64,000 bases of DNA from the NCBI GenBank assembly GCA_041397725.1, contig JAWKVZ010000004.1, positions 314,294-378,293 of the forward strand, written 5' to 3'. A program made the translations under genes and the position numbers. Below, in pieces: positions 15,713 to 24,126 of this stretch. The DNA is from JAGRKR01 sp041397725 (GTDB taxonomy: Bacteria; Pseudomonadota; Alphaproteobacteria; Rhizobiales; Hyphomicrobiaceae). The stretch's first letter is position 1; each line of letters starts with the position of its first letter. The notes beneath the pieces are model-generated. The model searched no databases. It saw nothing but the letters and a program-made list of their open reading frames with translations, and had not been told where the DNA came from.

Positions 15713-16606
15713 ATGGCGGCAGTCGGGCGTCCCAAGGTGATCGGCATCCTCGGCATGGGGCACATGGGCTCGGGCGTCGCCGCCGACCTCAAGGGCAGCG
15801 GCTTCGACGTCGTGACCACGCTCGAGGGGCGTTCGGCGCGCACCAAAGCGCGGGCGGAGGCGGCCGGCGCACGGTTGCTGCCGGGCCTTGCCGCCGTCCT
15901 CGCCGCTGCCGATACGTTCCTCTCCATCGTGCCGGCCGACCAGGCCGAGCCGCTGGCCGCCGAAGTCGCGGCCTCTCTCGACGGCAAGCCGCTGCACTTC
16001 GTCGACTGCAACTCCATTACGCCACGGCGCACCGAGCGCGTGCGTCAAATGGTCGAGGCGGCCGGCGCCGTCTTCTCCGACGGCGGCATCATCGGTCCCC
16101 CGCCCGGCCCCGGCAAGGTCCTGACGCGCTTCTACGTCTCCGGACCGGACTGCGCCGTTCTGGAGGCGCTTCAGAGCCCGCAGATGGCCATGCGCCGGCT
16201 CGGCGACAGCAAGACCCAGGCGACGGAGATGAAAATCCTGTTCGCCGGCATCAATAAGGGCACGGTGGCGCTGCACAACAACGTGCTGGCGGCGGCGGAG
16301 AAGGTCGGCCTCCGGCAGGCCATCATGGCCGAGTTCGACGACATGCGGCCCGGCCTGATGCGCGGCGTCCGCGGACACGCCCCGGAACTGACGGACAAGG
16401 CCGGCCGCTGGGCCATCGAGATGCTGGACGTCGCCGACGCACTCGAGGGCCTCGGCGCCCACGGCGGCTACCATCGGGCGGCGGCCGAGGGCTATACCCG
16501 CCTCGACGCGGCCCTGAAGGCCAAAGGCATGCCCGCCGGCAAATCCTCCGCGGACGACGCGCTCGCCCGCGTGCTCGAGGCCTGGCTCGAGGACCCTGGC
16601 CTTTGA
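15713..16606 (+). CDS. NAD(P)-dependent dehydrogenase with DUF1932 C-terminal domain
   Basis: This 297-residue protein is of the 6-phosphogluconate/3-hydroxyisobutyrate dehydrogenase superfamily. The Rossmann motif is GILGMGHMGSGVA near the N-terminus. FVDCNSITPRR and GPPPGPG follow, and then an all-helical domain with the DUF1932 pattern (KILFAGINKGTVALHNNVLAAA). The substrate is unknown; relatives reduce small beta-hydroxyacids. An AAGGAGAT ribosome-binding site lies six bases before the ATG at 15713, which supports this start over an in-frame ATG at 15671. Confidence 0.82.
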   Translation: MAAVGRPKVIGILGMGHMGSGVAADLKGSGFDVVTTLEGRSARTKARAEAAGARLLPGLAAVLAAADTFLSIVPADQAEPLAAEVAASLDGKPLHFVDCNSITPRRTERVRQMVEAAGAVFSDGGIIGPPPGPGKVLTRFYVSGPDCAVLEALQSPQMAMRRLGDSKTQATEMKILFAGINKGTVALHNNVLAAAEKVGLRQAIMAEFDDMRPGLMRGVRGHAPELTDKAGRWAIEMLDVADALEGLGAHGGYHRAAAEGYTRLDAALKAKGMPAGKSSADDALARVLEAWLEDPGL

Positions 16607-16701
16607 GCCGGCCCTGCATGCGGCTCGCACCTTGACCTCGCACCTGCTTTCGGGCCACCTACGGCCGCCGAAAGCAGCAGGATTGACGGGAGAGCACGTC
16701 G

Positions 16702-19320
16702 GTGGCTCACGAACGCTACAACGCGCCCGAGCGCGAGAAGCACTGGCAGGACGTCTGGACGCAGAAGGACATCTTCCGCGCCCGCGAGGACGGGTCGCGG
16801 CCAAAGCGCTACCAGCTCGAGATGTTCCCCTACCCCTCGGGCAACATCCACATGGGCCACGTGCGCAACTACACGCTCGGCGACGTCATGGCCCGCTACA
16901 TGCGCGCCAAGGGCTTCAACGTGCTGCATCCCATGGGTTGGGACGCCTTCGGATTGCCCGCCGAGAACGCCGCGCTCGAGCGCAAGGTGCATCCCGCCAA
17001 GTGGACCTACGAGAACATCGCCACGATGCGCCGCCAGCTCAAGTCGATGGGCCTGTCCATCGACTGGTCGCGCGAATTCGCCACCTGCGACCCGAGCTAC
17101 TACCGGCACCAGCAGAAGCTGTTCATCGACATGTTCAAGGCGGGCCTCGTGTACCGCAAGGGCGCGAAGGTCAACTGGGACCCGGTCGAGCACACGGTGC
17201 TGGCCAACGAGCAGGTGATCGAGGGCCGCGGCTGGCGCTCCGGCGCACTCGTGGAGCAGCGCGAGCTGGAGCAGTGGTTCTTCCGCATCACGGCGTTGTC
17301 CGAGGAGTTGCTGGCCGCACTCGAGACGTTCGACAAGTGGCCGGACTACGTCGTCACGCAGCAGATCAACTGGATCGGCCGCTCGGAAGGCCTGCTGGTG
17401 CGCTGGGCGCTCGATGCCGCCACCGCTCCCCAGGGACTGGGCGAGGTCGAGGTCTACACGACGCGGCCCGACACGCTGTTCGGCGCCTCCTTCGTGGCCG
17501 TCTCGCCGGACCACCCGCTGGCCAAGGCTGCGGCTGCCGGAGACGCTAGGCTGGCGGCATTCTGTGAGGAGTGCCGGCGCAGCGGCACATCCGCCGCCGA
17601 GCTCGAGACGGCTGAGAAAAAGGGCTTCGACACCGGCATCCGCGCCGTGCATCCCTTGGACCCGGCGTGGACGGTACCGGTCTACGTTGCCAACTTCGTC
17701 CTCATGGACTATGGCACCGGCGCCATCTTCGGCTGCCCGGCCCACGACCAGCGCGACCTGGATTTCGTGCGCAAGTACGGCCTGCCCGTGATCCCCGTCG
17801 TGCTGCCGCCGGACACCGACGCCGCCTCCTTCGCGATCGGCGCCACCGCCTACGACGGCGACGGCACCATGATCAACTCGCGCTTCCTCGACGGCCTGAC
17901 GCCCAAGGCCGCATTCGACGAGGTGGCGCGGCGGCTCGAGGCGAGCACGCTCGCCGCTGCCCCGGTCGCGGCCCGCAAGACCAACTACAGACTGCGCGAC
18001 TGGCTGATCTCGCGCCAGCGCTACTGGGGCTGCCCGATCCCGTTCATTCACTGCGACTCCTGCGGAGCCGTGCCGGTCCCGGACGACGATCTGCCGGTGA
18101 AGCTGCCGGAAGACGTCACGTTCGACCAGCCGGGCAACCCGCTCGAGCGTCATCCGACCTGGAAGCACGTGAACTGTCCCTCCTGCGGCGCCAAGGCGCG
18201 GCGCGAGACCGACACCATGGACACCTTCGCGGACAGCTCCTGGTACATCGTGCGCTACACCGCCCCCGAGGCCGCCACGCCTGTCGACAGCGCCGCCGCC
18301 GGCTACTGGCTGCCGGTCGACCAGTACATCGGCGGCAAGGAGCACGCGATCCTGCACCTGCTCTATGCCCGCTTCTTCACCCGCGCCATGAAGATCACGG
18401 GCCATCTGCGCATCGACGAGCCGTTCAGCTCGGTCTTCACGCAGGGCATCGTCATCCACGAGACCTACAAGGCCGCCGATGGGCGCATGCTCATGCCCAT
18501 CGAGGTGCAGATCACGACCGGGCCGGACGGTGTCACGCGGGTCGCCACGGAAATCGCGACGGGCAATCCCGTCACCATCGGCCCCGTCGAGAAGATGTCG
18601 AAGTCCAAAAAGAATGTGGTCGACCCCGACGACATCATCACCCACTACGGCGCCGACACCATCCGCTGGTTCATCGTCTCCGACAGCCCGCCGGACCGCG
18701 ATGTGCAATGGACCGAGTCGGGTGTCGAGGCCGCCGGTCGCCTCGTGCAGCGCGTCTGGCGCCTCGTCAACGAGGCTATCGACAAGGGCGCGGAGAAGGG
18801 TGCCGCCATGCCGGCGGGCTTCGGACCCGAGGCGGAGGCATTGCGCCGCACTGCGCACAAGACGCTCGCCAACGTCGGCCGCAATATCGAGCAGCTCCGC
18901 CATAACGTCGCCGTGGCGCAGATCTACGAGTTGGCCAACGCGCTGGCCGGCACCCTCGGCAAGTCGGACGAGGGCATGCCCTGGGCGCTCAGGGAGGCCA
19001 CGGAAATCATGGTTCAGTGCCTCGGCCCGATCATGCCGCACCTCGGCGAGGAATGCTGGGCGCGGCTCGGATACAACACGCTGCTCACAGAACACCCGTG
19101 GCCTACGCCCGACGCCGCCTTGCTCGTTGACGACACGATCACGATTGCCGTACAGGTGAATGGTAAACGGCGGGACGAGCTGAAAATTGCCCGAACCGCC
19201 AGCAGACAAGAGATCGAGACCGCGGCACTGGGACTGGAAGCGGTTGTACGCGCCATCGAGGGGCGGGCAATCAAGAAGGTCATTGTGGTGCCGCAGAGGA
19301 TCGTCAATGTCGTGGTCTGA
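16702..19320 (+). CDS. leuS: Leucyl-tRNA synthetase
   Basis: LeuS (872 residues, full length) charges tRNA-Leu. The HIGH-type motif reads HMGH at residues 50-53 within PSGNIHMGHVRNYTLGD, and KMSKS is at 631-635. The editing domain CP1 has TTRPDTLFGASFVAVSPDHPL, and a Cys-rich insert near residues 450-510 (CDSCGAVPV, NCPSCGAKA) may bind zinc. The start is GTG at 16702. The stop lies inside the lptE gene (14-base overlap), forming the leuS-lptE-holA unit usual for alphaproteobacteria. Confidence 0.98.
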   Translation: MAHERYNAPEREKHWQDVWTQKDIFRAREDGSRPKRYQLEMFPYPSGNIHMGHVRNYTLGDVMARYMRAKGFNVLHPMGWDAFGLPAENAALERKVHPAKWTYENIATMRRQLKSMGLSIDWSREFATCDPSYYRHQQKLFIDMFKAGLVYRKGAKVNWDPVEHTVLANEQVIEGRGWRSGALVEQRELEQWFFRITALSEELLAALETFDKWPDYVVTQQINWIGRSEGLLVRWALDAATAPQGLGEVEVYTTRPDTLFGASFVAVSPDHPLAKAAAAGDARLAAFCEECRRSGTSAAELETAEKKGFDTGIRAVHPLDPAWTVPVYVANFVLMDYGTGAIFGCPAHDQRDLDFVRKYGLPVIPVVLPPDTDAASFAIGATAYDGDGTMINSRFLDGLTPKAAFDEVARRLEASTLAAAPVAARKTNYRLRDWLISRQRYWGCPIPFIHCDSCGAVPVPDDDLPVKLPEDVTFDQPGNPLERHPTWKHVNCPSCGAKARRETDTMDTFADSSWYIVRYTAPEAATPVDSAAAGYWLPVDQYIGGKEHAILHLLYARFFTRAMKITGHLRIDEPFSSVFTQGIVIHETYKAADGRMLMPIEVQITTGPDGVTRVATEIATGNPVTIGPVEKMSKSKKNVVDPDDIITHYGADTIRWFIVSDSPPDRDVQWTESGVEAAGRLVQRVWRLVNEAIDKGAEKGAAMPAGFGPEAEALRRTAHKTLANVGRNIEQLRHNVAVAQIYELANALAGTLGKSDEGMPWALREATEIMVQCLGPIMPHLGEECWARLGYNTLLTEHPWPTPDAALLVDDTITIAVQVNGKRRDELKIARTASRQEIETAALGLEAVVRAIEGRAIKKVIVVPQRIVNVVV

Positions 19321-19873
19321 GGCGCGATCCGCCCGTCACCTCGTCAGGGGATGGGCCAGAGCTGCCGGGGTGGCATTCGTGCTGGCCTTCGCTGCGGCTG
19401 CGCTCGCCGGCTGCGGCGCCGACGGTTTTCGCCCGATGTACGGCACGACGGCCTCCGGTGCCGGCCTCAAGCAGCGCATGAGCTCGATCGCCTATGCTCC
19501 CATCCCCGGGCGCGTCGGCCAGCGCGTGCGCAACGAGCTGATCTTTCTGTCGGGCGGCGGCGCGGGCGAGGCTGCCCAGCCTGAGTTCAGGGTCGAGATC
19601 ATCCTGAAGGAATCGCTTTCCACCACGCTGGTGTCGATCTCCGGCGACTCCGCCGGGCAGGTCGTCAATCTCGATGCGGCGTTCCGCATCATCCGCCTGA
19701 AGGACCGCAAGGTCATATTCCAGGCGAGCGCCCATTCCAGGGCCTCCTTCGAGCGCTTCAAGCCGATTTTTGCCAACATCCGCGCTCTCGAGGATGCGCA
19801 GAACCGCGCGGCGCAGGGGCTCGCGACGGAAATCAATGGCCGGCTCGCAGCGTTCCTGTCCCGGTCCGCGTGA
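19307..19873 (+). CDS. lptE: LPS-assembly lipoprotein LptE
   Basis: A 188-residue lipoprotein with a lipobox (AAALAGC) after a signal peptide. RPMYG just after the Cys is a typical LptE start. The rest is a short alpha/beta domain (VRNELIFLS, RVEIILKESLSTTLVS) that plugs the LptD beta barrel during outer-membrane LPS insertion. The ATG at 19307 overlaps the end of leuS by 14 bases, and holA follows after 52 bases. Sequence conservation in this family is low, so the call rests mainly on the lipobox, length and gene order. Confidence 0.88.
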   Translation: MSWSEARSARHLVRGWARAAGVAFVLAFAAAALAGCGADGFRPMYGTTASGAGLKQRMSSIAYAPIPGRVGQRVRNELIFLSGGGAGEAAQPEFRVEIILKESLSTTLVSISGDSAGQVVNLDAAFRIIRLKDRKVIFQASAHSRASFERFKPIFANIRALEDAQNRAAQGLATEINGRLAAFLSRSA

Positions 19874-19925
19874 CCCCGCCGGTCGGCGCCGCGATCGCGC
19901 AGCCGCCGGCCGCGCGTGAGGCACC

Positions 19926-20972
19926 ATGGTCGCCATAAAGGCCCATCAGGCGAACGCCTTCCTCAAGTCCCCGAGCGCGACGTGCCGCGCCGTCCTGCTC
20001 TATGGTACCGACAGCGGCCAGGTCTCCGAGCGCGCCCGTGAGCTGGCCGCGCGCTGGGCCGGCAGCGAAACGCCGCCCGGTGAGGTGGTTCGCATCGACG
20101 AGCCCGACCTCGAGCAGGACCCCGAGCGCCTCGTTGTCGAGTTGCAGACCATGCCCATGTTCGGGGGGCCGCCCATCGTGCGGACGACGCTTGGACGACG
20201 CCTCAAGGCGGTGGACGTCGCCGCGCTCCTCGAAGGTGACCGCATGTCCGGCCGGCTCGTCGTCGAGGCGGGCAACCTGAAACCAGACGACGCCTTCCGT
20301 GCGCTGTTCGAGAAGTCACCGAGCGCCGCCGCCGTCGCCTGCTATGGCGACAGCATGCAGGATCTCGGCGGGCTCGTGCAGGAGGTGCTGGGCGCGCACG
20401 GCGCCCGCATCTCGCCGGAGGCCCGCCAGCTTCTGTTGTCCCGGCTCGGCGCCGATCACGCCCTCTCGCGCGGCGAGATCGAGAAGCTCGCCCTGTTCGC
20501 CCACGGCAAGCCCGTCATCGAGATCGAGGACGTCGAGGACGTCGTCGGCGACGCCGCCGAGCTCGCCGTCGATCGCGTGGTGTCGGCGACAGTCGCCGGC
20601 GAGATGGGCCGTGCGCTCGTCGAACTCGACAGAGTCGTGGCCTCCGGCGAAGGCCCGCAGACCATCATCGTCATCCTGCAGAGCCATTTCCTGCGGCTAC
20701 ATCGCGTCCGGGCCGCCATGGCCGGCGGCAAGAGCCTGGACGAGGCCGTCCGCGGCCTGCGCCCCCCGGTTCACTTCAAGCAGAAGGCCGCCTTCGAAGC
20801 CGCCTGCCGCCGCTGGAGCGAGCCACGCCTCGCCGCCGCGCTCACGCGCATCGCCCGCGCGGCCCACGCGGCCCGCCGCACCTCCGCCCTCGACGGGCTC
20901 CTTACCGAGCGCCTGATCGCCGAGCTGGCGCGACTGGCTGCCAGCGCCGAGGAGCGCCCACCGCGCCGCTAG
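19926..20972 (+). CDS. holA: DNA polymerase III delta subunit HolA
   Basis: A 348-residue clamp-loader delta subunit, which opens the beta sliding clamp. It shows the N-terminal VLLYGTDSGQVSERARELA pattern (degenerate Walker-like region), the PMFGGPPIVRT segment, LGADHALSRGEIEKLALF, and a C-terminal helical collar (SHFLRLHRVRAAM). The degenerate ATP site is normal for delta. It is the last gene of leuS-lptE-holA. Confidence 0.92.
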   Translation: MVAIKAHQANAFLKSPSATCRAVLLYGTDSGQVSERARELAARWAGSETPPGEVVRIDEPDLEQDPERLVVELQTMPMFGGPPIVRTTLGRRLKAVDVAALLEGDRMSGRLVVEAGNLKPDDAFRALFEKSPSAAAVACYGDSMQDLGGLVQEVLGAHGARISPEARQLLLSRLGADHALSRGEIEKLALFAHGKPVIEIEDVEDVVGDAAELAVDRVVSATVAGEMGRALVELDRVVASGEGPQTIIVILQSHFLRLHRVRAAMAGGKSLDEAVRGLRPPVHFKQKAAFEAACRRWSEPRLAAALTRIARAAHAARRTSALDGLLTERLIAELARLAASAEERPPRR

Positions 20973-21122
20973 CGCGATCGGCGCCCTCGACAGCGCCGCT
21001 TCCCACGCGCATCCCGCCGCTTGCAGCCAGGAACGACCCGGCGTCCATCCGTCCGCCTCCCTCCCTTGCCCCGTCGGCCGATCTGCCTATAGTGCGCGCC
21101 ACGCAAACCCCCGGGAGGCCCC

Positions 21123-22121
21123 ATGACAGAGCCACGCTTCGATGTCCTCGGCATCGGCAATGCGATCGTCGACATCATCGGACGCTGCGACGACGCCTAC
21201 CTCGCGCGTCACGGGCTGGCCAAGGGCCACATGCAGCTTGTCGATGCCGCGACCGTGTTGCGGCTCTACGACGGCATGGGTCCCTCGGTCGAAATCTCCG
21301 GAGGCTCGGTTGCCAACTCCATGGTCGGCATCGCCTCGTTCGGCGGCAAGGCGGCGTTCATCGGCAAGGTCGCCGACGACGAGTTCGGCCGCATCTTCGC
21401 CCACGACATCAGCGCCGCCGGAGTGACCTTTACAACGCCGCAGGCCAAGGGCGGCAATCCGACGGCCCGCTCGCTCATCCTGGTGACGCCCGACGGCGAG
21501 CGCACCATGAACACCTTCCTCGGCGTCAGTCCGGAGCTCGATCACGGCGAGGTCGATCGGGACCTCGTGGCGGCAAGCCGCATCGTCTATCTCGAGGGCT
21601 ATCTGTTCGACCGGCCCGAGGCCAAGGCGGCATTCCGGCAAGCCGCCCGCATCGCCGGGGAGGCGGGCCGTCAGGTTGCTTTGACGCTGTCGGACTCCTT
21701 CTGTGTCGACCGTCATCGCGACGAGTTCCTGGAACTGATCCGGGGCAGCGTCGACATCCTGTTCGCCAACGAGACCGAGATCACCTCGCTCTACCAGACG
21801 ACCGACTTCGACTCCGCCGCCGCCCACGCCGCGCGCGACGCCAAGCTCGCCGTGTTGACGCGCAGTGGCCAGGGCTCGCTCGTCCTGAGCGGCAAGGAAC
21901 GGGTCGAGGTCGCCCCAGAGCGCGTGCCCGAGATCGTGGACACGACCGGAGCCGGCGACCTCTATGCGGCAGGCTTCCTGTTCGGCATCGCCCGCGGCTT
22001 GCCGCTGGCGACCGCGGGGCGGCTCGGCAGCATCGCCGCGGCCGAGATCATCAGCCATATCGGCGCGCGCCCGGAAGCCCGCCTCAAAGACCTCGCCATT
22101 GGTGCCGGGATCGATCTCTGA
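21123..22121 (+). CDS. Adenosine kinase-like PfkB-family sugar kinase
   Basis: A 332-residue ribokinase/PfkB kinase. The N-terminus is FDVLGIGNAIVDIIG, a GGSVANSMVG motif binds the ribose, and the C-terminal signature DTTGAGDLYAAGFLFG carries the catalytic Asp and anion hole. It most resembles the adenosine kinase group that is widespread in Rhizobiales and phosphorylates adenosine to AMP. It is monocistronic, with 150 bases upstream and a low-GC region downstream. Confidence 0.9.
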   Translation: MTEPRFDVLGIGNAIVDIIGRCDDAYLARHGLAKGHMQLVDAATVLRLYDGMGPSVEISGGSVANSMVGIASFGGKAAFIGKVADDEFGRIFAHDISAAGVTFTTPQAKGGNPTARSLILVTPDGERTMNTFLGVSPELDHGEVDRDLVAASRIVYLEGYLFDRPEAKAAFRQAARIAGEAGRQVALTLSDSFCVDRHRDEFLELIRGSVDILFANETEITSLYQTTDFDSAAAHAARDAKLAVLTRSGQGSLVLSGKERVEVAPERVPEIVDTTGAGDLYAAGFLFGIARGLPLATAGRLGSIAAAEIISHIGARPEARLKDLAIGAGIDL

Positions 22122-22310
22122 TCGCCGCGGGGGCGCTTGAGGCTCGCACGGTTCCGCGACCATGCAGCCAAGCCTCCCCGTGTATATCGTCAGCACATCT
22201 GTGAAATATCCGTCATATTCCCTGTCCGAGCCGGAATAAACTTGAATACCCACCAGCATCTGTTGCACAATAGCATCAGTCGAATCGTACTCAGCTGGAA
22301 GGGACTCCTC

Positions 22311-22532
22311 ATGTCAAAAACCAGAACTCCAGGAGCCAGTACTCAAAATATTCGTTCTGCGAACGAGAATTCTCCCGCGAACGATAGAATTATTCAGGTA
22401 TTTCCTGTTGCAAGCAGCGAAGGTAGCGCAGGGGTCGCTGTGACCGCCATCCACGGACCTGCCAAGGAGGCCGATAAGGCAGCGGACGAGCCCGGCGAGC
22501 GACCACAAACGCACCGACGTCGGCGCGCCTGA
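22311..22532 (+). CDS. Possible small hypothetical protein upstream of selA
   Basis: A 73-codon frame begins with ATG at 22311 after a GGGACTCC purine-poor leader. Its product is Ser/Asn-rich then charged and ends THRRRRA; I recognise nothing in it. The segment 22170-22420 is clearly more AT-rich than its surroundings. A possible promoter TTGAAT (22242-22247), 18-base spacer, CACAAT (22266-22271) precedes it. Two palindromes lie inside: CGTTCTGCGAACG at 22353-22365 and GAGAATTCTC at 22365-22374. The frame is open further upstream, but that part looks non-coding. If this is not a gene, 22122-22635 is an empty 514-base gap with these elements. Confidence 0.35.
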   Translation: MSKTRTPGASTQNIRSANENSPANDRIIQVFPVASSEGSAGVAVTAIHGPAKEADKAADEPGERPQTHRRRRA

Positions 22533-22635
22533 CGCCGCGCGCCAGCTCGGTTCAGGCCGCTGAACGAGCGAATTGACAAGCCCGGTGTCGGGCGGGATCG
22601 TTGGCATCAATCTCCCGACCCGCCGAGGTGACTAG

Positions 22636-24126
22636 ATGACGGCTCGCAACGAGCACGACGGCGCGACGCCGCCCATGACGGCAACTGGCGCGCAGACGAC
22701 CACACGGCCAGCACCGGCAGAGCGCCGGTCGGCGCTCCCCTCCGTCGATGCGGTCCTCAAGAACGATCACCTTCGCGGCGCCCTCGAGAACCACGGGCGC
22801 ACGGTCATGGTCGCCGCCGTCCGCACCGTTCTGGCCGAGATGCGCGTGGCCGCCTCACCTCCGGGCGACACCAGCCCGTCCGCCATCGCCATCGCCGCCA
22901 CCGCGCACGCCGATGCACACGACCGCCCGTCCCAGCGCAGCGTGCTCAATCTGACCGGCACCGTGCTGCACACCAACCTCGGGCGCGCCATCCTCGCCGA
23001 GAGCGCCCGTGAAGCCAGCCTCGCCGCCATGCGCGATGCCACCAACCTCGAGTTCGACCTCGTGAGCGGCCAGCGCGGCGAGCGCGACGACCACGTGCAC
23101 GGCCTGCTCTGCGAGCTGACCGGCGCGGAGGACGCCATCGCCGTCAACAACAATGCGGCTGCGGTGATCCTGGTCCTCAACACCCTCGCCATGGGCAAGG
23201 AGGTGGTGGTCTCGCGGGGCGAGCTCGTCGAAATCGGCGGCGCCTTCCGAATGCCCGACATCATGGCGCGCGCAGGTGCGCGTCTGCGCGAGATCGGCAC
23301 CACCAACCGCACGCATCTCAGGGACTACAAGGAGGCCATCGGCCCCGACACGGCGGCGCTGATGAAGGTGCACACGTCGAATTTCCTCGTGCAGGGCTTC
23401 ACGACATCCGTCACGCACAAGGACGCAGCCACCGTCGCCCACGCGGCCGGCTTGCCCTTCATCGACGACCTCGGCAGCGGCGCGCTCGTCGATCTGGCGC
23501 GCTACGGCCTCGCCAGCGAGCGGACCGTCGCGGCCGCCCTCTCGGACGGCGCCGATCTCGTAACATTCAGCGGCGACAAGATCCTCGGCGGTCCGCAGGC
23601 CGGGCTGGTGGTCGGCCATCGCGACATCGTCCGCCGTCTCGCGAAGAACCCGCTGAAACGCGCCGTCCGCCTCGACCGCATGCGGCTCGCGGCCCTCGAA
23701 GCGACGCTCCGGCTCTACCGTGACCCGGACCGCCTCGCCGAGCGCTTGCCGACCTTGCGGCTCCTCACACGGCAGCACGACGACATCCGCCGCCAGGCCG
23801 AGGACCTGCGCGCGCCGCTGGCCCAGGCGCTCGGCGCCGAGTGGGTGGTCAGCACGGTCGATTGCCAGAGCGAGACGGGAAGCGGCGCGCTGCCGTTGGC
23901 GACGATCCGCAGTGCCGGCCTCGCGCTCGCGCCACGGGGCGTGAAAAGTCCGGGCCGCGCCCTCGACGAGCTGAGCGCCCGCTTCAGGGCGCTGCCGCGC
24001 CCGATCCTCGGCCGCATCAGTCAGGACCGTCTGATCCTCGATCTGCGCTGCCTCGAACGCAGCGACGACCTGCTCGCCGCCATCGCGCCGCTCCAGACCG
24101 ACCCACGCAAGGGCGCGCCGGCATGA
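22636..24126 (+). CDS. selA: L-seryl-tRNA(Sec) selenium transferase SelA
   Basis: A 496-residue PLP enzyme that turns Ser-tRNA(Sec) into Sec-tRNA(Sec) with selenophosphate. Conserved blocks are NLTGTVLHTNLGRAI, EFDLVSGQRGERDDHV, NNNAAAVILVLNTLA, and the PLP lysine at residue 315 in TFSGDKILGGPQAG. The N-terminus carries an extra 20-30 residues rich in Thr and Ala. The GAGGTG ribosome-binding site supports ATG at 22636. It overlaps selB by four bases. Confidence 0.96.
   Translation: MTARNEHDGATPPMTATGAQTTTRPAPAERRSALPSVDAVLKNDHLRGALENHGRTVMVAAVRTVLAEMRVAASPPGDTSPSAIAIAATAHADAHDRPSQRSVLNLTGTVLHTNLGRAILAESAREASLAAMRDATNLEFDLVSGQRGERDDHVHGLLCELTGAEDAIAVNNNAAAVILVLNTLAMGKEVVVSRGELVEIGGAFRMPDIMARAGARLREIGTTNRTHLRDYKEAIGPDTAALMKVHTSNFLVQGFTTSVTHKDAATVAHAAGLPFIDDLGSGALVDLARYGLASERTVAAALSDGADLVTFSGDKILGGPQAGLVVGHRDIVRRLAKNPLKRAVRLDRMRLAALEATLRLYRDPDRLAERLPTLRLLTRQHDDIRRQAEDLRAPLAQALGAEWVVSTVDCQSETGSGALPLATIRSAGLALAPRGVKSPGRALDELSARFRALPRPILGRISQDRLILDLRCLERSDDLLAAIAPLQTDPRKGAPA

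Noticed and set aside
16492..19209. 905-codon open frame antisense to leuS
   Set aside because: Antisense shadow caused by high GC in a clearly coding gene; product has no recognisable domains and is rich in His, Arg and Gly.
22137..22310. N-terminal extension of the small ORF before selA
   Set aside because: The extension reads through AT-rich, promoter-like sequence and has no ribosome-binding site at its first ATG.
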